Shown: piece by piece, positions 23,037-31,071 of the stretch
Layout of the letters: each line of letters starts with the position of its first letter
Numbering within the stretch: position 1 is the stretch's first letter
NCBI GenBank assembly: GCA_937890745.1
Contig: CALADH010000091.1
Location: 1 to 35,720 of the forward strand
DNA from: Scybalocola_A sp900557175
GTDB taxonomy: Bacteria > Bacillota > Clostridia > Lachnospirales > Lachnospiraceae
Direction of reading: 5' to 3'
Length of the DNA stretch: 35,720 bases
Notes under the pieces: generated by a model
Told to the model about the DNA's origin: nothing
Database searches by the model: none
Seen by the model: the letters and a program-made list of their open reading frames with translations, nothing else
Position numbers and translations under genes: made by a program

Positions 23037-24331
23037 GAACGGTTATGTATTATTTTTTTGAGACAAACGGTTATGTTTTTGAAATCCTGTTGTCCATATT
23101 TTTGTTTACATGGTGGATTGAAAGAAAAAAAGGTTTTATTTGGCGGCTTATTTTGACAGCAGCTATTTTGGTGGCAGTTTCTGAAATTACAAGTGATCTG
23201 CCATGTATGTCGGCAGTTAATGATACGCTGAGGACGATTACGATATTCGCGCTGTGCGTCTGCGGGCTGAAATTTTGTTTGAAGGCAAGCACATGGCAGG
23301 CACTGTTTTATGGGACGGCAGGCTGTGCGGCCCAGCATTTTTCTTATAAGGCGGCAACGACGGTGCTGGCGCCAGTGTGGTATTTTGCGCCGCCAAAGGC
23401 AGATCTTTCTATTTTTCTCGGTTTTGCGTATCCGCTGTTATTTATTTTCTTTATACTTCTATGTCATTTGTTTTTCGGAAAAAGGCTTAAAGGTGAAGAT
23501 ATCAGTCATTTGAAAAGTTCGCCGCTGATTTTGTTTTTGCTGATTGGCATGCAGCTGGCGACGAATATATTTCACAATATGTTTTCGTATTTTGATACAG
23601 GGGCGGCGCCGTATACGGTCTTTAATCTGTTTGATATTTTGTGCTGTCTGTTTTTGCTTGCGCTCCAGTGCGAGATTGCAAAATCAGAGAATGAACAGAG
23701 AAATAATGAGATTATGAAGCAGATTCTCTATCAGCAAAAGCAGCAGATGAAGCTGTCAAAGGAAAATATTGAGCTTATCAATATTAAATGTCATGATATT
23801 AAAAATCAGATTGCTATGCTCGGCAGCCGTGTTCCAAAGGATGAAATCAGGGAATTAGAGAGTGCTGTCAATATTTATGATACGGAGTTTAAGACGGGCA
23901 ATGAGGCGCTTGATGTGCTTTTGATGGAAAAGTTTATGCTCTGTGAAAATAAAAATATACGACTGGATTGTATGATACAGGGGGAAAGTCTGTCTTTTAT
24001 GAAACAGTCGGATATTTATTCGCTTTTTGGCAACGCTGTAGATAATGCCATTGAGGCGGTCAGCCAGCTTTCGGATGCTGACAGGCGCTGTATCAGTGTC
24101 AAGGGGCGTGAAGACCGTGGAATGTTTGTTGTACATATTGAAAATTTTTATGAAGGCAGCCTTTCCTTTGATAACGGGCTTCCAAAGACGACAAAAAAAG
24201 ATAAGCGCTATCATGGCTTTGGTATGAAAAGTATACGTATGATTACAGAAAAATATCATGGTTATTTTAAGGTGAAGGCAGAGAACGGTCTTTTTATATT
24301 GAATATTTTGATTCAGCTGCCTTCAAAATAA
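23033..24331 (+). CDS. AgrC-like GHKL sensor histidine kinase
   Basis: A 432-residue membrane kinase. Six hydrophobic segments fill about residues 10-215, as in AgrC/ComD-type sensors. They are followed by a coiled helix (NEQRNNEIMKQILYQQKQQMK), the phosphorylated His H254 in NIKCHDIKNQ, and a GHKL ATPase domain with N334 and N338 in LFGNAVDNAIEA and the G-box YHGFGMKSI. It overlaps the response regulator by four bases. AgrC-type sensors often detect peptides, but no peptide precursor gene is seen nearby, so the signal is unknown. The kinase is the last gene before the glycosidase group, with 132 bases between. Confidence 0.93.
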   Translation: MRTVMYYFFETNGYVFEILLSIFLFTWWIERKKGFIWRLILTAAILVAVSEITSDLPCMSAVNDTLRTITIFALCVCGLKFCLKASTWQALFYGTAGCAAQHFSYKAATTVLAPVWYFAPPKADLSIFLGFAYPLLFIFFILLCHLFFGKRLKGEDISHLKSSPLILFLLIGMQLATNIFHNMFSYFDTGAAPYTVFNLFDILCCLFLLALQCEIAKSENEQRNNEIMKQILYQQKQQMKLSKENIELINIKCHDIKNQIAMLGSRVPKDEIRELESAVNIYDTEFKTGNEALDVLLMEKFMLCENKNIRLDCMIQGESLSFMKQSDIYSLFGNAVDNAIEAVSQLSDADRRCISVKGREDRGMFVVHIENFYEGSLSFDNGLPKTTKKDKRYHGFGMKSIRMITEKYHGYFKVKAENGLFILNILIQLPSK

Positions 24332-24463
24332 GCGGATTTTTGATTTTGTATTTACAAAGATGTGCATTTCAGGACGTAAAAAAGACAGTTTAGGAAGATT
24401 GCCTTGTGGGAATGTAAAGTTTTTGTTAACCTCTTTTTAACAAAACGATAGAGGAGGAAAAAC

Positions 24464-27400
24464 ATGAAAAAGACAAATGTATGGCGTGGTGTGAGCATGG
24501 CTTCAGCCTCACTTTTGACGGTTTCATTGCTGGCAGGCAATATTCTTGAAACATACCGCACATCGGTAGATGCGTTTGTGGGAACACGCAGTCAGAAAAC
24601 AGTGACTGAAAGCTCTGATAACGAGGAAGACAGCTGGAATTATAAGTCAGAGTTTAAGACGGCAAAGGAGGCTTATGAAGGATTTCAGGAGTATGCGATC
24701 CGCTCGTCACAGGAAACATATGCATTGCTTAAAAATGAAAATGATGCGCTTCCGCTTGCAAAGGATGCTAAAATTACAATGTTCGGCATGAGAAGCTATG
24801 CGCCTGTGTATGGTAATAATGGCGGCAGCGTACCGGACGGTAAATCAACTGTGCAGATTTTTGATGCTTTTACAGAGCGTGGCTTTCAGCTGAATCCGTC
24901 AATGCTTGCGGCCTATGAAAAGTTTTTTGAAGGTAAGGAATGGACGACACCGCAGTTTGGCGGCGGTATACTTCCGGCTTATGCGGAGGTGACAGCATAC
25001 GATGATCCGTGTGAACTGACACTTTCTGAACTTGAAAAATTAAATCCTGATTATAATTCAGAATATACGCAGTATGGCGATGCTGCCATTGTTGTTGTCG
25101 GTCGTGTCGGCGGTGAAGGCGGCGACGGCTATTATCCGGGAGAGGCCGGCAGGGCAGACGGCGTTGAGACAGTGACAGGAAATATTTTAAGCTTAAGTAA
25201 TGAAGAAATGGAGATTATCGAGGAGGCAAAGGCTAATTTTGATAAAGTGATTGTGCTCGTCAATGCGACAAATCCGATGGAGCTTGGAAATCTTCAGGAA
25301 GATCCTGAAATTGACGCGATTATGTGGATCGGCTATCCGGGTGCGTACGGTTTTTATGGTGTGGCCGATGTTTTAAACGGCACGGTGTCTCCGTCAGCTC
25401 ATCTTGGTGATACATTTGCAAAGAACAGTGCGCTTGCTCCGGCAATGGCAAATTACGGAAATATTCCGTGGGAAAATGCCGGTGAGTTTTCAGAAACGGC
25501 AAGTGTCAATTCGTATTTGATTGAGGCAGAGGGTATTTATGCCGGTTATCGTTATTATGAGACAAGATATGCGGATATCGTGCTCGGAAACGGCGGCAGT
25601 GATGCTTCGGCAGGCACTTATGCCAATGCGGATGGTACTGTGGCTTCAGAGGACGGTACATGGGATTACGCCAATGAGGTTGTGTATCCTTTCGGTTATG
25701 GTCTGTCTTATACAGAATTTGAGCAGACATTGGATTCTGTTGAAATTTTAGGAACAAAAGAAACAGCAACGGTAACAGTGACAACAAAGAATACGGGTGA
25801 TGTGGCAGGAAAGGCGGTTGTACAGCTTTATGCTTCGGCACCGTACACAGATTATGATAAAGAAAACCATATTGAAAAAGCAGCTGTACAGCTGATGGAT
25901 TTTGAAAAGACTGAAACGCTTGAACCGGGTGAAAGTCAGACAATTACAATGGAAGTTGATATGTCAAATCTTGCAAGCTATGATTCAGAAAATGCAAAGA
26001 CATATATTGTAGATCCGGGAACATATTATTTTGCCATCGGTGATGACGCCCATGATGCTTTAAATAATATTCTGGCAGCACAGGGAAAGACGACAAAAGA
26101 CGGGATGACTGAAGAAGGTGATGAGGCTCAGACTTATGAATGGACATGGGACGGCGAGGTTGATGCCGAAACGTTTTCAGTCAGCAAAAATGGTACTGAA
26201 ATTACAAATGCGCTCTCAGAGGGCGATTATGCAATGGATATCAATGCTTTTATGCCGGATACAGTGACTTATCTTTCAAGAAGCGACTGGGACGGCACAT
26301 TTCCGGAAACATATTCAGGCTTAAGTGCCAATGAGCAGCTTTCAAAGCTTTTGGGCAATGATATTATTGAACTTAAAACAGATGACGATGTGTCTGATCT
26401 TGTGTTTGGCGATACAACAAGCACACTGACGCTCAATGATTTAAAAGGTGCGGATTTTGATGATCCGAGATGGGAAGAACTTGTCAATAAAGTTACTGTA
26501 CAGGAATTTCTTGATTTTGCAGCCAATGCTTTTCACAATATCGCGGCAATTCCGTCCGTCGGTTTAATGCAGTATGCGGCAGATGACGGCCCGAACGGTT
26601 CAGACTCTCATTATCTGACAGAAGGCCAGTATCAGGGACAGCCATATGAGGATGCACAAGAGTATGATTATGCGACGCGTGTATCGGTAACGCCTCAGAA
26701 TATTGCCTACAGCTGGAATAAAGAGCTGTCCTATGAGTTTGGCGAAACGGTTCTTGGCGAAAGTACACTTGTGTTAAATCTTCCAATTATCATCGGACCG
26801 GGTATGAATATTCATCGCCATGCTTATAATTCCCGCGGAGCGGAATATTATTCGGAGGATCCGATTTTAACAGGTTATATTGGAAGTGCGGTCGTACAGG
26901 GCGCGCAGTCGAAGGGTACTTTAGTCAATATTAAACATGCGGCATTTAACGATCAGGAAATCAATCGTTCAGGTATTGCTATATTTATGAATGAGCAGAA
27001 AGCCCGTGAACTTGAGCTTCGCGGTCTTCAGCAGGCATTTGAGGCCAATGGAAAACCGGCGTCATTTACAGAAGATGAAACGAAGGCAGAAACATATACA
27101 GAAGGTGCGCTTGGCGTTATGAGTTCATATAACCGCATCGGTGCAGTCGCATCGAGTGCCAATGTCGGCGTTCAGCAACAGATTATGCGTGGTGAGTGGG
27201 GCTTTAAGGGTTACAATGTGACAGATTTTACAGGTGTTGCCTTAAAGGCTTCTCCGAAAGAATCTATTCTTGCAGGTACGACAGCTTTCTGCGGCTTCGG
27301 TGTTTCAGAGGAGATTACTTACTGGAATCCGGAAGCTTTAAGCGGCGACAGACAGATGCTTCTTGCAATCAAGGAAAATATCCATTATCTCTTATATGCG

Positions 27401-27580
27401 CTTTCACATAGTGCGGCAATGAATGGCGTTAATGCAACGACACATACCGTTGATGTGATGACATGGTGGAGAGCTGCTTACCTGTCCGGTATCGGCGTAT
27501 TTGCAGTACTGACAGTTGTAAGCCTTGCAGGCACAGGTTTGAGCCGCCGGAAAAAATCAGATAAAAGCGAGGAGAATTGA
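24464..27580 (+). CDS. Membrane-anchored GH3 family glycosidase with shuffled domains
   Basis: A 1038-residue GH3 enzyme whose domains are in reversed order. After an N-terminal membrane or signal segment (about residues 10-28), residues 70-370 hold the GH3 C-terminal domain (SSQETYALLKNENDALPL, later VGGEGGDGYYPGE). A fibronectin-III-like domain follows (about 410-535). The catalytic TIM barrel comes last (about 625-985: GPGMNIHRHAYNSRGAEYYSEDP, VNIKHAAFNDQE, VMSSYNRIG) with the nucleophile D921 in NVTDFTG. A second membrane helix lies at about 1003-1025, then a basic tail. Canonical GH3 proteins run barrel, C-domain, Fn3. Likely a beta-glucosidase-type enzyme displayed outside the membrane; specificity unknown. 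The start follows GAGGAGGA. It overlaps no gene; the next ATG is one base past its stop. Confidence 0.88.
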   Translation: MKKTNVWRGVSMASASLLTVSLLAGNILETYRTSVDAFVGTRSQKTVTESSDNEEDSWNYKSEFKTAKEAYEGFQEYAIRSSQETYALLKNENDALPLAKDAKITMFGMRSYAPVYGNNGGSVPDGKSTVQIFDAFTERGFQLNPSMLAAYEKFFEGKEWTTPQFGGGILPAYAEVTAYDDPCELTLSELEKLNPDYNSEYTQYGDAAIVVVGRVGGEGGDGYYPGEAGRADGVETVTGNILSLSNEEMEIIEEAKANFDKVIVLVNATNPMELGNLQEDPEIDAIMWIGYPGAYGFYGVADVLNGTVSPSAHLGDTFAKNSALAPAMANYGNIPWENAGEFSETASVNSYLIEAEGIYAGYRYYETRYADIVLGNGGSDASAGTYANADGTVASEDGTWDYANEVVYPFGYGLSYTEFEQTLDSVEILGTKETATVTVTTKNTGDVAGKAVVQLYASAPYTDYDKENHIEKAAVQLMDFEKTETLEPGESQTITMEVDMSNLASYDSENAKTYIVDPGTYYFAIGDDAHDALNNILAAQGKTTKDGMTEEGDEAQTYEWTWDGEVDAETFSVSKNGTEITNALSEGDYAMDINAFMPDTVTYLSRSDWDGTFPETYSGLSANEQLSKLLGNDIIELKTDDDVSDLVFGDTTSTLTLNDLKGADFDDPRWEELVNKVTVQEFLDFAANAFHNIAAIPSVGLMQYAADDGPNGSDSHYLTEGQYQGQPYEDAQEYDYATRVSVTPQNIAYSWNKELSYEFGETVLGESTLVLNLPIIIGPGMNIHRHAYNSRGAEYYSEDPILTGYIGSAVVQGAQSKGTLVNIKHAAFNDQEINRSGIAIFMNEQKARELELRGLQQAFEANGKPASFTEDETKAETYTEGALGVMSSYNRIGAVASSANVGVQQQIMRGEWGFKGYNVTDFTGVALKASPKESILAGTTAFCGFGVSEEITYWNPEALSGDRQMLLAIKENIHYLLYALSHSAAMNGVNATTHTVDVMTWWRAAYLSGIGVFAVLTVVSLAGTGLSRRKKSDKSEEN

Positions 27581-27581
27581 T

Positions 27582-28013
27582 ATGAGCAAACAGTGTGAAA
27601 AATCCTTTAAAGTGCTTGGCTTTGCAGCAATCTGTGCGCTGGCCGGACTGATTGTCTATATAGTAACTTCTGTCACCGGTTATCTGGCGGCTTCGCCGGT
27701 AAATATCTTTCCGATGGTGGCAGGCGCCGCGGCGGTCGTATTCATGGCTGTCATCGTATTGATGGGAGCAAAGCTTTCCGGTACGGCAGTTGATGTGATG
27801 ATGCTGTTTTCGATTGTACTGCTTTTATACAGCTTCTATGAATTTGTCATCGGACGTGTTTCGCTGGCAGCGGATGTTTACTTTATCCCCGTAAACTATC
27901 CGGCATCAGAGGCGACGGCATTGCATATTTCACTTGCAGGCATCGCGCTTTATGTCATTGCAGATATTGCAGTTATTGTGGCAGCGTTTATGAAACGCGC
28001 CGACGAGAGATAA
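27582..28013 (+). CDS. Four-helix membrane protein, unknown function
   Basis: A 143-residue protein with four hydrophobic segments (about residues 10-32, 40-60, 65-85 and 112-135). It starts one base after the stop of the membrane GH3 gene, and its ribosome site GAGGAG lies in the end of that gene, so the two are translationally coupled and probably work together at the membrane. I do not recognise a family. A short loop of about 25 residues (RVSLAADVYFIPVNYPASEA) faces one side between helices 3 and 4. Confidence 0.75.
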   Translation: MSKQCEKSFKVLGFAAICALAGLIVYIVTSVTGYLAASPVNIFPMVAGAAAVVFMAVIVLMGAKLSGTAVDVMMLFSIVLLLYSFYEFVIGRVSLAADVYFIPVNYPASEATALHISLAGIALYVIADIAVIVAAFMKRADER

Positions 28014-28027
28014 GAGCGGTACAATTT

Positions 28028-28061
28028 AACCCACCAATGGGCGTATGCCCTGCGGTGGGTT
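28028..28061 (+). terminator. Intercistronic hairpin without a T-run
   Basis: AACCCACC / GGTGGGTT (8 bp) enclosing GGGC-GTAT-GCCC. It is followed by TAATAAATC rather than a T-run, so it may be a partial terminator or an mRNA processing/stability hairpin between the membrane-GH3 part and the GH2 part of the cluster. Confidence 0.5.
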
Positions 28062-28088
28062 TAATAAATCACAGAAAAGAGGCGGAAC

Positions 28089-30530
28089 ATGAAGGCAATT
28101 CCTTGGAACACAGACTGGTATTTTGCCCGTCTTGGCGATGAAGAAAATAAAAAAGCAGTGACACTGCCCCACGATGCTATGCTTGCAGAAAAAAAGAGCC
28201 CGACAGCGGCAGGCGGAACAAACACAGGCTGGTATGAGGGCTTTGACTATATTTATGAAAAGAAAATCCCCGCAGATCATACTTATGCGGGCAAAACGGT
28301 GCTCCTTGAATTTGAGGGTGTTTACCGCAATGCTGAGGTGTGGGCCGACGATAAAAAGTTAAGCTTCAGACCTTACGGCTATACAAACTTTTATGTCGAT
28401 ATGACAGAAATTTTTGCAGATCAAAAAGCGCACACGGTGCGTGTGATTGCGAGAAATGCAGATCAGCCAAACAGCCGCTGGTATTCCGGCGCAGGTATTT
28501 ACAGACCGGTGACGCTTTGGATCGGTGAAGAAAAATATATTCCGGTGAACGGTGTTTGTATTACTACATTGTCTGCAGATCCGGCCGAGATAAAAGTTGA
28601 TATTACAACTAATTGCGGCGGTATGGCACAGGCAGAGATTTTAGATGAAGAAAATAGGATTGTTTCCTTTCAAAATGTTAAATGCGGCGAAAATATGCCG
28701 GCCACAGTTTTTTTTACGATACCAGAGGCACAGCTGTGGAGTGTGGATACGCCGCATATGTATACATGCCGTGTCACCTTCGGCAATGATGTTGTGTGCG
28801 AACCTTTTGGTATCCGTACTATTTCATGGGGGCGTGACGGTTTTAAAATAAACGGTAAACGACTCGTCCTTCTCGGCGCCTGTGTCCATCATGATAACGG
28901 CCTTTTGGGAGCACGCTGTGATGAAGATGCGATTGAGAGAAAGGTGCGTATTTTAAAGGAAAACGGCTATAATGCGCTGCGCAGTGCCCATAATCCTTGT
29001 TCAAAAGCATTTTTAAATGCGTGTGACAGGCAGGGAATGCTTGTGCTGGACGAATATATCGATCATTGGTACATTCATAAGACAGAGTATGATTATGTGG
29101 ATTATTTTAAAAAATGGTGGAAAAAGGATTTGGCGGATATGGTTTCAAAAGATTACAATCATCCGTGTGTGGTGATGTATTCCACCGGTAATGAGGTCAG
29201 CGAGACGGCTCAGAAAAAGGGTATTGCGCTGACAAAAAAGATGACAGAATATTTGCATAATCTTGATCAAACGCGGCCGGTGACATGCGGCGTCAATATT
29301 TTCTTTAATTTTTTAAGCTCAATTGGCTTTGGTGTGTACAGTGATAAGAAAGCTAAAAAGGAGGCTGAGGCGGCACAAAAAGCTGTGGCTTCGGGAAAGA
29401 TGTCAAAGAAAAAGGCTGTCGGCAGTCAGTTTTTTAATAATCTTGCAGGACTTTTAGGTGATGAGTTTATGAAGCGCGGTGCAACGCTGCATGGCTGTGA
29501 TGTCAAAACGAGAGATGCTTTTGCAAATATGGATATTGCCGGATATAATTACGGTATTTACAGATACGGCCGTGATTTAAAAAAATATCCGGAGCGCCTT
29601 ATTTTGGGCAGTGAAACATTTTGTAATGATGCTTACAGATTTTATGAGATGGCAAAAAATAATCCGCGGCTGATCGGCGATTTTGTGTGGGCAGGTATGG
29701 ATTATCTTGGCGAGGTCATGGTCGGTTCATGGGAATATGATGATTATGCCAAAAATTTTGACGGCGGATTAGGCTGGGTATCGGCAGGATCGGGCCGTAT
29801 TGATCTGACCGGGAAACCGCTCTGCGAGGCGCTCTATACAAAAGTTGCTTTTGAGAAGGCGGCCGGTCCGTATATCGGCGTGCGCCCGGTTAATCACACA
29901 GGGGATAAGCACAGCCCATCGGCATGGAAGATGTCGAATGCCATTGAGAGCTGGAGCTTTGACGGCTGTGACGGTCAAAAAGCAGAGGTTGAAGTTTATG
30001 CGCGTGCAGCCCGTGTTGACTTGTTTGTCAATGACAGAAAAGTCGGCAGCCGGCAGCTTAAAAAAGATTGTATTGCCCGTTTTACATGCCTGTATGAGCA
30101 CGGTGAAATCAGAGCTGAGGCTTATGATCAGGACGGACAAAAAATAGGCACCCATACATTAAAAAGTGCCGGAAAAGAAATTTGTATCACAGCCGTGCCG
30201 GAGAGCCTCAGTGTGCGGCGCGGGCATCTTCTTTATGTCCGTTTAAAATATACAGACGGGAACGGTGTAACAAAACCACTGTGCAGAGGGCTTTTGACGG
30301 CGGAAGTTTCCGGCGGCATACTGGAAGGCTTCGGCAATGCCTGCCCTTACAATGAGCGGGGCTATACGGGCACTCAGACGGAAACTTATTACGGTGAGGC
30401 GCTTGCAATCATACGCGCAGGCGAAAATGATACGGTGCGCCTTTGTGTGTCGGACGGTGTCCGCAAAACGAGTGTTGAAGTACCTGTGACTAAAAATCAT
30501 CAAACCGGGGAGGCAGTATGGAAACGATAA
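28089..30530 (+). CDS. GH2 family glycosidase (beta-galactosidase/beta-glucuronidase-like)
   Basis: An 813-residue GH2 enzyme. A sugar-binding domain (MKAIPWNTDWYFARL... ; RWYSGAGIYRPVTLWIG) and an immunoglobulin-like domain precede the TIM barrel, which begins near FKINGKRLVLLGACVHHDNGLLG. Acid/base Glu is E369 in YSTGNEVSE; the nucleophile is E509 in ILGSETF. An insertion of about 70 residues rich in Lys and Ala (DKKAKKEAEAAQKAVASGKMSKKKA) lies between these two. Beta-sandwich domains follow, including EVYARAARVDLFVNDRKVGSR typical of the GH2 DUF4982/Big-type tail. No signal peptide: cytoplasmic. The start follows AGAGGCGG. Its end overlaps the next gene by 13 bases. Substrate not determinable. 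Confidence 0.9.
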   Translation: MKAIPWNTDWYFARLGDEENKKAVTLPHDAMLAEKKSPTAAGGTNTGWYEGFDYIYEKKIPADHTYAGKTVLLEFEGVYRNAEVWADDKKLSFRPYGYTNFYVDMTEIFADQKAHTVRVIARNADQPNSRWYSGAGIYRPVTLWIGEEKYIPVNGVCITTLSADPAEIKVDITTNCGGMAQAEILDEENRIVSFQNVKCGENMPATVFFTIPEAQLWSVDTPHMYTCRVTFGNDVVCEPFGIRTISWGRDGFKINGKRLVLLGACVHHDNGLLGARCDEDAIERKVRILKENGYNALRSAHNPCSKAFLNACDRQGMLVLDEYIDHWYIHKTEYDYVDYFKKWWKKDLADMVSKDYNHPCVVMYSTGNEVSETAQKKGIALTKKMTEYLHNLDQTRPVTCGVNIFFNFLSSIGFGVYSDKKAKKEAEAAQKAVASGKMSKKKAVGSQFFNNLAGLLGDEFMKRGATLHGCDVKTRDAFANMDIAGYNYGIYRYGRDLKKYPERLILGSETFCNDAYRFYEMAKNNPRLIGDFVWAGMDYLGEVMVGSWEYDDYAKNFDGGLGWVSAGSGRIDLTGKPLCEALYTKVAFEKAAGPYIGVRPVNHTGDKHSPSAWKMSNAIESWSFDGCDGQKAEVEVYARAARVDLFVNDRKVGSRQLKKDCIARFTCLYEHGEIRAEAYDQDGQKIGTHTLKSAGKEICITAVPESLSVRRGHLLYVRLKYTDGNGVTKPLCRGLLTAEVSGGILEGFGNACPYNERGYTGTQTETYYGEALAIIRAGENDTVRLCVSDGVRKTSVEVPVTKNHQTGEAVWKR

Positions 30531-31069
30531 AGAAACATTGGATAAATTTTGAAGAAAAACATAAAACAATCGCCCAGTTTATAAAATTTTATATGTTTTC
30601 TCTCCTTGTGACGCTGCTTCAATATTTGCTGCTGACTTTTCTGCCGGGATTATTTTATAAATACACGGACTGGTGTATGATTCCGTGCCAGCTGATTCAT
30701 CTTTCACTTGGACCTGTAGATACGTATGTTTTCAATTATCCGGTAACCGGAGATGCCACAGGCGGTATGGGTTATTTTGCGGCCTTTGCAATCACGCTGT
30801 TCATTGCCCAGTGCATCAATTTTCCGATGCAGAGAAATGTGACGTTTAAATCTAAAGGAAATATTTTTTATCAGATAGGCTGGTATATTATTGCTTTTGT
30901 GCTGATTACGATTGCATGCAGCTTTTTGATGGGACTTTATGTACCAATCTGTAAGCAGTTTTTTCCTCCGGCGCTTTACAATATTTTAATCACGGTGATT
31001 AACGGCGGTGTGCAGATGGTTATTTATTTCCCAATTTATAAGATTATTTTTCCGGAAGGGAAGGCTTGA
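30518..31069 (+). CDS. GtrA-like four-helix membrane protein
   Basis: A 183-residue protein with about four membrane helices (residues 20-45, 83-105, 120-145 and 150-175). The layout and the segments IAQFIKFYMFSLLVTLLQYLLL and CINFPMQRNVTFKSKG resemble the GtrA family, where the first helix starts QFxxFxxVG and the third ends NFxxxRxxxF. GtrA proteins are proposed to move lipid-linked sugars or to support glycosyltransferases. It overlaps the GH2 gene by 13 bases, with its GGGGAGG site inside that gene, and its TGA stop lies three bases before the next start. The tight packing between two glycosidases suggests a shared pathway, perhaps on a membrane-linked glycan (inference). Confidence 0.68.
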   Translation: METIKKHWINFEEKHKTIAQFIKFYMFSLLVTLLQYLLLTFLPGLFYKYTDWCMIPCQLIHLSLGPVDTYVFNYPVTGDATGGMGYFAAFAITLFIAQCINFPMQRNVTFKSKGNIFYQIGWYIIAFVLITIACSFLMGLYVPICKQFFPPALYNILITVINGGVQMVIYFPIYKIIFPEGKA

Positions 31070-31071
31070 GC

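Noticed and set aside
25506..25943. Minus-strand open frame of 145 codons
   Set aside because: Antisense to the GH3 gene, with low-complexity His/Pro/Leu content and no ribosome site.
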